Part shown: positions 51,539 through 59,440 of the stretch, piece after piece
How positions within the stretch are numbered: the first letter of the stretch is position 1
Layout: each line of letters opens with the position of its first letter
Program-made: the position numbers and the translations under genes
NCBI GenBank assembly: GCA_016179685.1
Contig: JACPCR010000071.1
Location: forward strand, 1 to 64,000
Direction of reading: 5' to 3'
Length of the DNA: 64,000 nucleotides
Source of the DNA: Planctomycetota bacterium
GTDB lineage: Bacteria; Planctomycetota; PUPC01; JACPCR01
Notes under the pieces: model-generated
What the model saw: the letters and a program-made list of their open reading frames with translations, nothing else
What the model was told of the DNA's origin: nothing
Databases searched by the model: none

Positions 51539-54139
51539 ATGACCTCCGCCGAGGTCCGGCAAAGCTTCCTGGATTTTTTCCGGCAGCGGGGGCACGAGAT
51601 CGTTCCCAGCGCCCCGGTGATTCCCCAGGACGATCCGACTCTGCTGTTCACGAATGCGGGGATGAACCAGTTCAAGGACGTGTTCTTGTGCCAGGGGACA
51701 CGGCCTTATCGCCGGGTAGCGGACACGCAGAAGTGCATCCGAGTGAGCGGGAAGCACAACGACCTGGAGGAAGTCGGCCGGGACACCTACCATCACACGT
51801 TTTTCGAGATGCTGGGCAACTGGTCATTCGGCGACTACTACAAGCGGGAGGCCATTGGGTGGGCCTGGGAGCTGCTGACGGGCGTGTGGGGCCTGCCGAA
51901 GCGCCGGCTTTGGGCCACGGTGCACCACACGGACGAGGAGGCCTCCAAGCTCTGGAGAGAGGTGACGGACATCGATCCGGGCCACATCCTCCGTTTTGGC
52001 GACAAGGAGAATTTCTGGGAGATGGGGGAGACGGGGCCTTGCGGCCCCTGTTCAGAAATCCACATCGATCTGACGGCGGGGGGATGTGACCCCGAGTGGG
52101 TGAATGCAGGCCGGGCCGACGTGATCGAGCTGTGGAATCTCGTTTTCATCCAATATGACCGCAAGGCTGACCGGGTGCTGGCGGAGCTGCCGGCGAAGCA
52201 CGTTGACACGGGCATGGGGATGGAGCGAGTGACGGCGGTGCTCCAGTCGAAGCCTTCGAACTATGATACGGACCTCTTCATTCCGGTCCTGGAGGCGATT
52301 GCCGTAATCACGGGCCGGACGTATCGGGACCCCTACCAGGTGCCGATGCGGGTGGTGGCGGACCACCTCCGGGCGCTGTCTTTTGCCATTGCGGACGGGG
52401 CGATTCCGTCGAACGAGGGCCGCGGCTACGTCTTGCGGCGGCTGCTGCGCCGCGCGGCCCGGTACGGCCGGCAGCTCGGCATGGAACAGCCGTTCCTTTA
52501 CCAGCTTGTCCCGACCCTGGCCAAAGTGATGGGGCCATCGTTTCCCGAGCTGGTGGAGCGCGGACCCCACATCCAGCGCGTCGTACACAGCGAAGAGGAA
52601 AGCTTCGGGCGGACGTTGAGCCGGGGACTCGAATTGTTCGAGCAGGTCACCGGCCGGCTGCGGGGAAGCTCCTCCCGCATTTTCCCCGGCGTCGAGGCCT
52701 TCCGGCTCTTCGATACGTTCGGATTCCCCGCCGACCTCACCGAGCTGATGGCCCGGGAGGTGGGCCTGGAGGTGGAGATGAAGGAGTTCCAGGCGCTCAT
52801 GGAGGAACAGCGCCGGCGCAGCCAGCTCGCGGGAAAGCTGCGCCTGGCCGAAGGGGAGACCTCGGAGTGGCAGATCATCCGGGAGGGCGAGCACTCCCTC
52901 TTCACCGGCTACCAATCGCTGCGGGAATCCGCTCGGGTCTGCCAGGTGCGCCGGCAAGGAGAGCTGTTCCAGGTCGTGCTGGACCGGACGCCCTTCTATG
53001 CCGAATCGGGCGGCCAGGTCGGCGATCGGGGCGTCCTGCGGTTCGGCGACGTGCAATCGGCGGTGCTAGATACGCGGAAGGAGGGGGATGGGATACTTCA
53101 CGTGGTGGAGCGGCTTCCGGATGACCTGTCGTGTGAGGTGGAGGCGCTGGTGGAGGCCGATCTGCGGCTGAACACGGCTCGCCATCACACGGCCACGCAT
53201 CTATTGCATGCGGCTCTGCACCGAGTGGTCGGCGAGCATGCACGGCAGGCGGGCTCGCTGGTGGCCCCGGACCGTCTTCGTTTTGATTTCACGCACTTCG
53301 AGGCGGTGCGGCCGGAGGAGCTGGAGCGCATCGAGGCGATGGTCAACGAGGCGGTGCGTGGAGACCTGGCGGTGGAGACGGAGGTGACCCGGTACGACGA
53401 GGCCCGGGCGAAGGGGGCGATGGCCTTGTTCGGTGAGAAATATGGAGATCGGGTCCGGATGGTCACCATCGGGGAATTCAGCCGCGAGCTTTGCGGCGGC
53501 ACGCATCTACGTTCCACGGGCCAGATCGGCTACTTCCGGATCGTTTCGGAAGGGAGCGTGGCGAGCGGCGTGCGGCGCATCGAGGCCCTGGCGGGCGAGG
53601 CGAGTGCGGCGCTGATCCGCCAGGAGCAGCGCGTGCTGGACGACCTCCGGCGGGTCTTTCCTTCGACGCCCATTGAAAAGATTCCCGGGCAGGTGCAGGC
53701 GCTGCTGGAGGACCGCAAGGCGCTGGAGCGTCATTTGAGGAAGCTGCAGGCGGAGGAAGCGGCGAGCGGGATAGGGGACCTGGTGCAATCCGCTAAGGAA
53801 CTGGACGGTCTGAAGGTCGTGGCCGCCCGGGTGGAGGCCCGGGACGGTGAGGAGATGAAGAGCCTGGGGGATGCGTTGCGCGCCCAGCTTGGCCGCGGCG
53901 TGGGCGTCCTGGGTGCCGTGATCGGCGAGAAGGTGTCCTTGATCGCTGTGGTCACCGACGACCTCGTTCGAGAGAAAAAATTGCAGGCGGGGCGGCTCGT
54001 CGCCGAGGTGGCAAAGATGGTCGGCGGCGGCGGCGGCGGCCGACCCCACATGGCCTTGGCGGGCGGCAAGGAGGCCGACAAGCTTGAAGAGGCCCTGGCC
54101 GCGGTACCCCGCCTGGTCCGGAACATGCTCTGCTCGTAA
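51539..54139 (+). CDS. alaS: Alanyl-tRNA synthetase
   Basis: An 866-residue, full-length enzyme from ATG 51539. The class II core at the N-terminus shows FTNAGMNQFKDVF, TYHHTFFEMLGNWSFGDYYK and NEGRGYVLRRLLRRA. The editing domain has HHTATHLLHAAL and CGGTHLRSTGQIG (zinc ligands). The C-Ala domain follows, with a GGGGGGRPHMALAGG segment. It charges tRNA-Ala and removes wrongly attached Ser or Gly. It runs in a tight pair with clpS and converges on coaX. Confidence 0.97.
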   Translation: MTSAEVRQSFLDFFRQRGHEIVPSAPVIPQDDPTLLFTNAGMNQFKDVFLCQGTRPYRRVADTQKCIRVSGKHNDLEEVGRDTYHHTFFEMLGNWSFGDYYKREAIGWAWELLTGVWGLPKRRLWATVHHTDEEASKLWREVTDIDPGHILRFGDKENFWEMGETGPCGPCSEIHIDLTAGGCDPEWVNAGRADVIELWNLVFIQYDRKADRVLAELPAKHVDTGMGMERVTAVLQSKPSNYDTDLFIPVLEAIAVITGRTYRDPYQVPMRVVADHLRALSFAIADGAIPSNEGRGYVLRRLLRRAARYGRQLGMEQPFLYQLVPTLAKVMGPSFPELVERGPHIQRVVHSEEESFGRTLSRGLELFEQVTGRLRGSSSRIFPGVEAFRLFDTFGFPADLTELMAREVGLEVEMKEFQALMEEQRRRSQLAGKLRLAEGETSEWQIIREGEHSLFTGYQSLRESARVCQVRRQGELFQVVLDRTPFYAESGGQVGDRGVLRFGDVQSAVLDTRKEGDGILHVVERLPDDLSCEVEALVEADLRLNTARHHTATHLLHAALHRVVGEHARQAGSLVAPDRLRFDFTHFEAVRPEELERIEAMVNEAVRGDLAVETEVTRYDEARAKGAMALFGEKYGDRVRMVTIGEFSRELCGGTHLRSTGQIGYFRIVSEGSVASGVRRIEALAGEASAALIRQEQRVLDDLRRVFPSTPIEKIPGQVQALLEDRKALERHLRKLQAEEAASGIGDLVQSAKELDGLKVVAARVEARDGEEMKSLGDALRAQLGRGVGVLGAVIGEKVSLIAVVTDDLVREKKLQAGRLVAEVAKMVGGGGGGRPHMALAGGKEADKLEEALAAVPRLVRNMLCS

Positions 54140-54147
54140 ATTCGACT

Positions 54148-54906
54148 TTAACGCGCCGCCACTCCGTGGGCGTCGCTCAGGAGGCGAAGGCCCTCGAGCG
54201 TCAGGTTCGGGTGGGCCTCGATGGGCTGGCGCGATCGGCGGAGAAACCACTCGAGATCGCCTCCCGTGCCGAGGACGCGCGTCGGACCCGGGCGTTCCGC
54301 CAGCAGGCCCTCGAGGAGGCGATCGACCAGACCGGGAAGGCCCCAAGTGAGGGCACTCTGAATGGCCGCCTCGGTGGATGCCCCCGTCACCCTCGACGCC
54401 GGGACGGGCAAGACCTCCGGCAGCCGGGCGGTTTGCTGATGAAGCGCCCGTGCGGACATCTTCAGTCCGGGAGCGATGGCCCCGCCGAGGAATGCTCCAT
54501 CCTTCGAGACGGCGCTGAACGAGATGGCGGTCCCGAAGTCCACCACGATCAGGTCGCCGGAACAGAGCTGGTGGGCCGCGAAGGCGTTGAGGAGGCGGTC
54601 GACGCCGACGGATTCAGGCGGCGAGCAGCGATTTTCGAGGGGAATGGTGAGATCGCGTCCAGCGACGAGAGGCGTGAGGTGGAAGAAAGATTCGGCCCAA
54701 TCCAGGAAGCACGCGAGGCCGGCGGGGTGGACTCCGGCGGCGGCGATGGCATCGATTCGGGCCGTGCAAGAGGCCGCGGGGCCCTTCGGCCAGGAGTCGC
54801 CCCAGTTCACATCCTGCACCGGCAGGCGCCAGGCGTGCCGCAGATCCCGGTCCTCGAAGAGTCCCAAAGCCACATTCGTGTTACCGACCGCGGCGACCAG
54901 AAGCAT
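54148..54906 (-). CDS. coaX: Type III pantothenate kinase
   Basis: A 252-residue protein from ATG 54906. It phosphorylates pantothenate, the first step of coenzyme A synthesis. GVDRLLNA (catalytic Asp), VVDFGTAISF (metal or phosphate site) and GGAIAPGL are conserved. The first phosphate motif reads AVGNTNVALG, where the family has DxGNT; the Asp is replaced by Ala. That may weaken ATP or metal binding, or be offset elsewhere. It ends 8 bp from the alaS stop and follows the GspC-like gene on the same strand. Confidence 0.88.
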   Translation of the reverse strand: MLLVAAVGNTNVALGLFEDRDLRHAWRLPVQDVNWGDSWPKGPAASCTARIDAIAAAGVHPAGLACFLDWAESFFHLTPLVAGRDLTIPLENRCSPPESVGVDRLLNAFAAHQLCSGDLIVVDFGTAISFSAVSKDGAFLGGAIAPGLKMSARALHQQTARLPEVLPVPASRVTGASTEAAIQSALTWGLPGLVDRLLEGLLAERPGPTRVLGTGGDLEWFLRRSRQPIEAHPNLTLEGLRLLSDAHGVAAR

Positions 54907-54914
54907 GCAACAAC

Positions 54915-55895
54915 TTACTTGAACTCGTAACTGAGGAGAAGCTCCTGGTTTTCCCGCTTCACCCGGACCCGGATGACGGGCGTGTTCAGGAGCTCGGAGA
55001 CCATGGTAAAAGGGTTGAAATTCGTATCCACTCGTTTTCCGTTGATTTCAGAAATGACATCATTTTCCTTGAAGCCGTATCGGCCCGCGACGGTCTGGGG
55101 ATCGATGCCGGCGATTTTGAAGCCGACCACCTGGCCATTGTTTTCCACAAGGGTGTAGCGCATGCCGCGGAGCGCCTCGATGGGCTTGGCCAGGACATCG
55201 AGCACCTCTTGGCGGGGCACGACACGGTGATTCTGCGGATCGACGGGCTCGGTGGCGGCCGCAGGGGCGGGTGACGGCACGGCCGCTTGCGAGGGAGTCC
55301 GAACGGGGACGGGTCGAGCCGCGCCGGCCGCCCCGCTGAGGGCGATCACCACCTCCTGGCCCGCATAGAGGAAGTGGGCGCAGTTCTCTTCGACCTGGAC
55401 GATCTTGGCGTCAATCCCCCGAATCCGGTCCGAATACCAGTAAAGCTCCTGCTGATTGTTATTCCGGATATTCTCGATGACCACCCCGCTGAGGAAGGGG
55501 TCCGAGTGGTGAAGGACCGCCACGAGCCGGAGGAGCGACTGGAGAGGCGGAGCGGCTGGTGGTTCTGGCTTTGCAGCGGCGGGGGCCGGCTCGGATTCCG
55601 GGGCATCGGGAACCCTCGTCCCGGACCCCTGGGAACTTGACGCGGATGCGGCCGATCCGGCGGGCGAGAATGTCCGAGAGAACACTTTGTCGAGGTCGTC
55701 AACGGAAAGGGAACGCCGCCGGCTTTCGGGCGGCGGCGGAGCGGGCCGCGTTCCGGGATTCGTCAAAAGGACGTCACCAGCATCCGGTCCCGGGCCATGA
55801 GGTCCCAGGAGCGGCCCAGCGGCGACCATGACGACGGCGACGCCAATGAGGGCATTGGATGCCCAGACCAGTTTTCTCAAGACGGCGGTTCTCAT
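54915..55895 (-). CDS. GspC-like type II secretion/PDZ protein
   Basis: A 326-residue protein from ATG 55895. One N-terminal membrane helix (LVWASNALIGVAVVMVAAGPLL) anchors it in the inner membrane. A Pro/Ala/Ser-rich linker (about 45-140) leads to a GspC homology-region-like beta domain (about 145-215; LRLVAVLHHSDPFLSGVVIE) and a second linker. A C-terminal PDZ-like domain (about 240-326; KIAGIDPQTVAGRYGFKENDVISEINGKRV) follows. In type II secretion GspC links the inner-membrane platform to the secretin. No other gsp gene is present, so its system lies elsewhere. Confidence 0.75.
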   Translation of the reverse strand: MRTAVLRKLVWASNALIGVAVVMVAAGPLLGPHGPGPDAGDVLLTNPGTRPAPPPPESRRRSLSVDDLDKVFSRTFSPAGSAASASSSQGSGTRVPDAPESEPAPAAAKPEPPAAPPLQSLLRLVAVLHHSDPFLSGVVIENIRNNNQQELYWYSDRIRGIDAKIVQVEENCAHFLYAGQEVVIALSGAAGAARPVPVRTPSQAAVPSPAPAAATEPVDPQNHRVVPRQEVLDVLAKPIEALRGMRYTLVENNGQVVGFKIAGIDPQTVAGRYGFKENDVISEINGKRVDTNFNPFTMVSELLNTPVIRVRVKRENQELLLSYEFK

Positions 55896-56008
55896 GCGAA
55901 GCTGTGCCTTCCCGGCCGGGAGGATATTGTTTATTTTAGCAGGAGGGGCAAAACGCGGCAATCGAGGGGCGATTGCAATGGACGGCGGATCGGGTTAAAC
56001 CATGCAGC

Positions 56009-56794
56009 ATGATCCTTGACGAGATCGTCCAAAACAAGCGTGTCGAGGTGGAACGTGCAAAACAGGCGACGCCCCTCAGTCATCTCGACGCCCAGGTCGC
56101 ACTCGTCGGCCCGGCCAGGCCGTTTGCGGCCCGTCTGAGGGGCGGATGGCCCCCGTTCCACATCATCGCGGAAATGAAGAAGGCCTCGCCTTCGGCCGGT
56201 GTGCTCTGCCCGGCGTATGATCCGGCCGCCATCGCGAGAGCCTACGAGGCGCACGGCGCGTCAGGACTGTCCATCCTGACGGATGAGAAGTATTTCCGGG
56301 GCGGGCTGGCGGACCTGGTTCGAGCGCGGGAGGCGGCGAGCCTTCCCGCGCTCAGGAAGGACTTCACCATCGACGCCTTCCAAGTCCATGAGGCCCGTGC
56401 CGCCGGGGCCGACTGTGTTCTCCTTATCGTTCGAATTTTGAGCTGCCAGGAGCTGAGTGACTTCCTGGTTCTCGCCAAAGAGCTTGGGATGGACGCCCTG
56501 GCCGAGGCGCACACCGAAGGTGAAATCGAGGCTGCGCTGGAAGCCGGAGCGGGCATGATCGGCATCAACAACCGTGACCTGGACAGCCTGACGGTGAGTC
56601 TGGCGACGACGGAACGCCTGAGGAGGCGAATTCCAACGGGGCCGACGGTGGTCAGCGAGAGCGGGATCAAAACTTCGGACGATATTCGCCGACTGCGGGA
56701 CTGGGGGGTGGACGCGGCGCTGGTAGGCGAATCGCTGCTACGGAATCGGGACCCAGGCGCTGCGCTGGCCGCCCTCGTGCAGGCCTGCCTTTAA
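56009..56794 (+). CDS. trpC: Indole-3-glycerol-phosphate synthase
   Basis: A 261-residue protein from ATG 56009, chosen to match the family N-terminus (ILDEIVQNKRVEVE); the ribosome-binding site is weak. It closes the indole ring in tryptophan synthesis. EMKKASPSAG, LRKDFTIDAFQV, GINNRDL and VSESGI are the standard substrate and catalytic motifs. No other trp genes are adjacent. It is divergent from the GspC-like gene. Confidence 0.95.
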   Translation: MILDEIVQNKRVEVERAKQATPLSHLDAQVALVGPARPFAARLRGGWPPFHIIAEMKKASPSAGVLCPAYDPAAIARAYEAHGASGLSILTDEKYFRGGLADLVRAREAASLPALRKDFTIDAFQVHEARAAGADCVLLIVRILSCQELSDFLVLAKELGMDALAEAHTEGEIEAALEAGAGMIGINNRDLDSLTVSLATTERLRRRIPTGPTVVSESGIKTSDDIRRLRDWGVDAALVGESLLRNRDPGAALAALVQACL

Positions 56795-57069
56795 CGAGGG
56801 TGAATCGGTTGGTGGTGAAGACCAAGAGGCCGAGTGGGAGTGCACGATCGCCGCCTGGGGAAATCGGTTGGTGGTTCGCGGTTGGTGGTTGGTGGAAAAA
56901 ACGAAGAGCCCGAGTGAGAAAGGCCGATTGCCAGGCCATACCGCCTGCCAGGCATGCCGTCAGGATGGCGGCGCTCCCGGGCACCCGAGTGTGAGCGCAC
57001 GAAGGCCAGCCCGTGCCGCGAGGCGGTCGGGCCACCCGGTCATTCACGTACTCAGACTTGGCTTGAAGT
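56795..57069. other. Repeat-bearing intergenic region
   Basis: AATCGGTTGGTGGT is repeated (56810, 56872), followed by a GGTTGGTGG tandem (56879-56905). CAGGATGGCGGCGCTCCC at 56961 matches elements in 21705-22192. The region separates convergent trpC and trxA. No gene is seen. Confidence 0.45.
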
Positions 57070-57399
57070 TTACTGGAGGTGCTTGTCGAGGGCGGAGGCG
57101 TAGACGGTCTTGTTCATCACGCCGACGAACTGTTCGACGGGCTGGCCGCCCTTGAAGATGAGCACCGTAGGGATTCGCATGATGCCGTACCGGGTGGCCA
57201 CTTCCTGCTGATCGTCCAGATTGATCTTACCGACGATGGCGCGTCCCTTGTATTCCTGGGCGAGCTGTTCGACCACGGGTGCGACGGCCCGGCAGGGTCC
57301 GCACCAGCTCGCCCAGAAGTCCACGAGGGCGGGCTGGCTGGCCTTGAGGACAGTACCCTCGAAATTCGAGTCGGTAATTTCAACCACGCTTTCGGCCAT
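57070..57399 (-). CDS. trxA: Thioredoxin
   Basis: A 109-residue protein with the active site WCGPC and the cis-Pro segment RIPTVLIFKGG. It is a cytosolic dithiol reductant, reduced by trxB. It is the last gene of a minus-strand run after two exbD genes, 19 bp downstream of the nearer one. GGGAGATGAATG gives a ribosome-binding site at the start. It is complete and ordinary. Confidence 0.95.
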   Translation of the reverse strand: MAESVVEITDSNFEGTVLKASQPALVDFWASWCGPCRAVAPVVEQLAQEYKGRAIVGKINLDDQQEVATRYGIMRIPTVLIFKGGQPVEQFVGVMNKTVYASALDKHLQ

Positions 57400-57418
57400 T
57401 CATTCATCTCCCATAGGG

Positions 57419-57895
57419 TCACCGAGGAACGGCCGCTTCCGGCGGCGGGGCCTTGAAGGATATCTCGGTGAACTTGGCCTTGACGCAGGCATTCAGAGCG
57501 CCCAGGATGTATCGGAAAGGCACGTCCGACCTGCCGTCGATCACGACGGGGATGGTGGACATTTCGGCGCCCAGGCGGAGGAGCTTGCTTTCCAGGTCCG
57601 CAATGCTTTCGCACTGGTACTGCTCGAAGAAGATATTGACCTTCACGTTCCCGGGCACGGAGGCCTGGTCTCGTTCGAGCCGGATGCGCAGCTCGGGCGG
57701 GGGCACCTGGTCGTCCTTGGGCCGGCCGCCGGTGCCGCGGTCCTTCGGAAGATAGGCGCGCAGGATGCCTTCCGGCACACGGATTTGCATGCCGACCATG
57801 AAGAAGATGAGGAGCTGGAACGTGACGTCGATCATCGGAGTCATGTTCAACTGGGCGATGGTGTCGTCGACCGTTGGCGCTTTTCTCCGAGCCAT
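57419..57895 (-). CDS. exbD: ExbD/TolR-family protein (2)
   Basis: A 158-residue protein from ATG 57895. A short cytoplasmic tail is followed by one membrane helix starting LNMTPMIDVTFQLLIFFMVG, where the Asp is the conserved proton-carrying residue. The periplasmic domain has a family-typical PVVIDGRSDVPFRYI. With ExbB it uses the proton gradient to energise an outer-membrane or cell-envelope process. It follows the first exbD in the same run. Confidence 0.9.
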   Translation of the reverse strand: MARRKAPTVDDTIAQLNMTPMIDVTFQLLIFFMVGMQIRVPEGILRAYLPKDRGTGGRPKDDQVPPPELRIRLERDQASVPGNVKVNIFFEQYQCESIADLESKLLRLGAEMSTIPVVIDGRSDVPFRYILGALNACVKAKFTEISFKAPPPEAAVPR

Positions 57896-57931
57896 AGCGA
57901 AATCCTTCAGAAATCGGGTCAGTTCCTCGCT

Positions 57932-57975
57932 TAACCCGCAATTCTCTTCCCGTCGGGGGAGAAATGCGGGTTAAC
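57932..57975. repeat. Intercistronic hairpin between exbD genes
   Basis: TTAACCCGCA (57932-57941) pairs exactly with TGCGGGTTAA (57966-57975). An inner part related to TTTCTC(A/C)TCCC makes it a divergent member of the 750/27795 family. On the minus strand it begins at the TAA stop codon of the upstream exbD gene. Confidence 0.65.
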
Positions 57976-58432
57976 GGACTTCGGGCTTCGACGCGCCGAA
58001 GGAAATCTTCCAGATCTTGTACTGCATCAGCAAATCCATCACTCTCTGGACATAGCCGTAATTGACGTCCTGGTCCGCCCGGATCAAGACGGGCCGGGTG
58101 GAGAATCCGCCCTCGCCCCTGGCCAGTTCCGCTTCCTTGTAGACAACCGCCCGGAGCGCCCGGTCGTTCCGGTCTTCACCTGCGACGATGTAGCGGACAC
58201 CTGACCCGTCGCCGGCGGGCAGGACATTGATGACCAGGCGGTTGACCTCAGGCTTGTCATCGGGTTTTGCCGCGTCGGCCTTGGGGAGGTGCAATTCGGC
58301 GATCTGGTCCTGCTTGGCCATTTCCGAGCAGACCATGAAGAAGATGAGAAGCTGGAACGTGACGTCGATCATTGGCGTCAGGTTCAAATCGGCGATGCCA
58401 GAATCCGTATCGGCCTTAGGCTTGAGAGCCAT
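57971..58432 (-). CDS. exbD: ExbD/TolR-family protein (1)
   Basis: A 153-residue protein from ATG 58432. The membrane helix reads LNLTPMIDVTFQLLIFFMVC with the conserved Asp, and the periplasmic region ends VLIRADQDVNYGYVQRVMDLL. It differs from the next ExbD mainly in the periplasmic domain, so the two could form a heterodimer in one ExbB complex. Its TAA stop is inside a hairpin that separates it from the second copy. Confidence 0.9.
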   Translation of the reverse strand: MALKPKADTDSGIADLNLTPMIDVTFQLLIFFMVCSEMAKQDQIAELHLPKADAAKPDDKPEVNRLVINVLPAGDGSGVRYIVAGEDRNDRALRAVVYKEAELARGEGGFSTRPVLIRADQDVNYGYVQRVMDLLMQYKIWKISFGASKPEVR

Positions 58433-58499
58433 GTTCGGTACTCACGAAGAAAGCGCTAAAGGGCTCATTACAGCGTCGTCAAAGGGCATGCCTGGCGGC

Positions 58500-59327
58500 C
58501 TACTTGCCCTTGAAGCGTTCCATCAGCTCGTTTCCGGTGACGGCAGCTTCCATGACCAGTTTGGTGACCCGATTCTTCAGGAACATGTGAAAGGAGACCA
58601 TGGGGATGGCCACGATCAGTCCCTGGAGCGTGGTGACGAGGGCCAGGGAGATGGAGTCGGCCAGCTCGGATGGCTTGGGCGCCCCGCCCGAGGCCGCAAT
58701 CTGCTGGAAGGCCATGACCATCCCCTGGACGGTGCCGAGCAGGCCGAGCATGGGGCCGACGTTGGCGATCAGGTTGAGGTAGTTGATTTTCTGATGGAGA
58801 TGGGTAGCGCCCTCTTCGAGGGCCGCGCCCATGGAATCCATGATGGCGTCGTAGCCTCCGGCGATCTTGGAGAGGCCGGCCCCGATCATGTTCGTCAACA
58901 GGTTTTGTTCCGCGTCGCAAAGTTCCAGGGCCTCTTCATAGTTTTCTTCCTGGAAGAGGCGTTCCACCTCGTCGATGATGTCCCTGGGCATCAGGACCGA
59001 ACGCCGGAGGGAATAGAAGTTTTCGAAGACGATTCCGAGGCCGACGACGGAAAGGGCCATGATGAGGTATCCGACGGTACCGCCAGCCTCCATGAGCTCC
59101 CAGAGGGTCATGCCGAACGCCGCTTCCACCATGCCGCCGCCCTCGCCGGGCTTCTTCTTAGGCGAGCCACCGCCGCCTTCAGGGGCCGCCGGCTTGGTGT
59201 CGCCTCCGCCGGCCGGCGCGGCCGTCTCACCACCGCCCGGAGGCGCATCCTCGGACCAGACGATGGCTGTGCCGATGCCCAGAAATAACACGGACACCAC
59301 GAGGCTGCAGACCAATAGGCGGTTCAC
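58500..59327 (-). CDS. exbB: MotA/TolQ/ExbB proton channel family protein
   Basis: A 275-residue protein from ATG 59327. A signal-like helix and a Gly/Ala/Pro-rich stretch (about 28-65) come before the channel. Three membrane helices follow (VGYLIMALSVVGLG; INYLNLIANVGPMLGLLGTV; SLALVTTLQGLIVAIPM). These are the usual ExbB elements, including the conserved Gly and Thr residues of helices 2 and 3. It is 67 bp upstream of the first exbD. With two ExbD proteins it forms a proton-driven motor. Confidence 0.9.
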   Translation of the reverse strand: MNRLLVCSLVVSVLFLGIGTAIVWSEDAPPGGGETAAPAGGGDTKPAAPEGGGGSPKKKPGEGGGMVEAAFGMTLWELMEAGGTVGYLIMALSVVGLGIVFENFYSLRRSVLMPRDIIDEVERLFQEENYEEALELCDAEQNLLTNMIGAGLSKIAGGYDAIMDSMGAALEEGATHLHQKINYLNLIANVGPMLGLLGTVQGMVMAFQQIAASGGAPKPSELADSISLALVTTLQGLIVAIPMVSFHMFLKNRVTKLVMEAAVTGNELMERFKGK

Positions 59328-59440
59328 GTCAGGGCCTCCTTACTTACAGACATCTCCCTGGCCAGTCACCGGACGAGTCAGAGGCAAGCCCGGACCGCCA
59401 GAAAGAGAAGAGTTTATCGACTCCAAACCCAAATTTCAAT

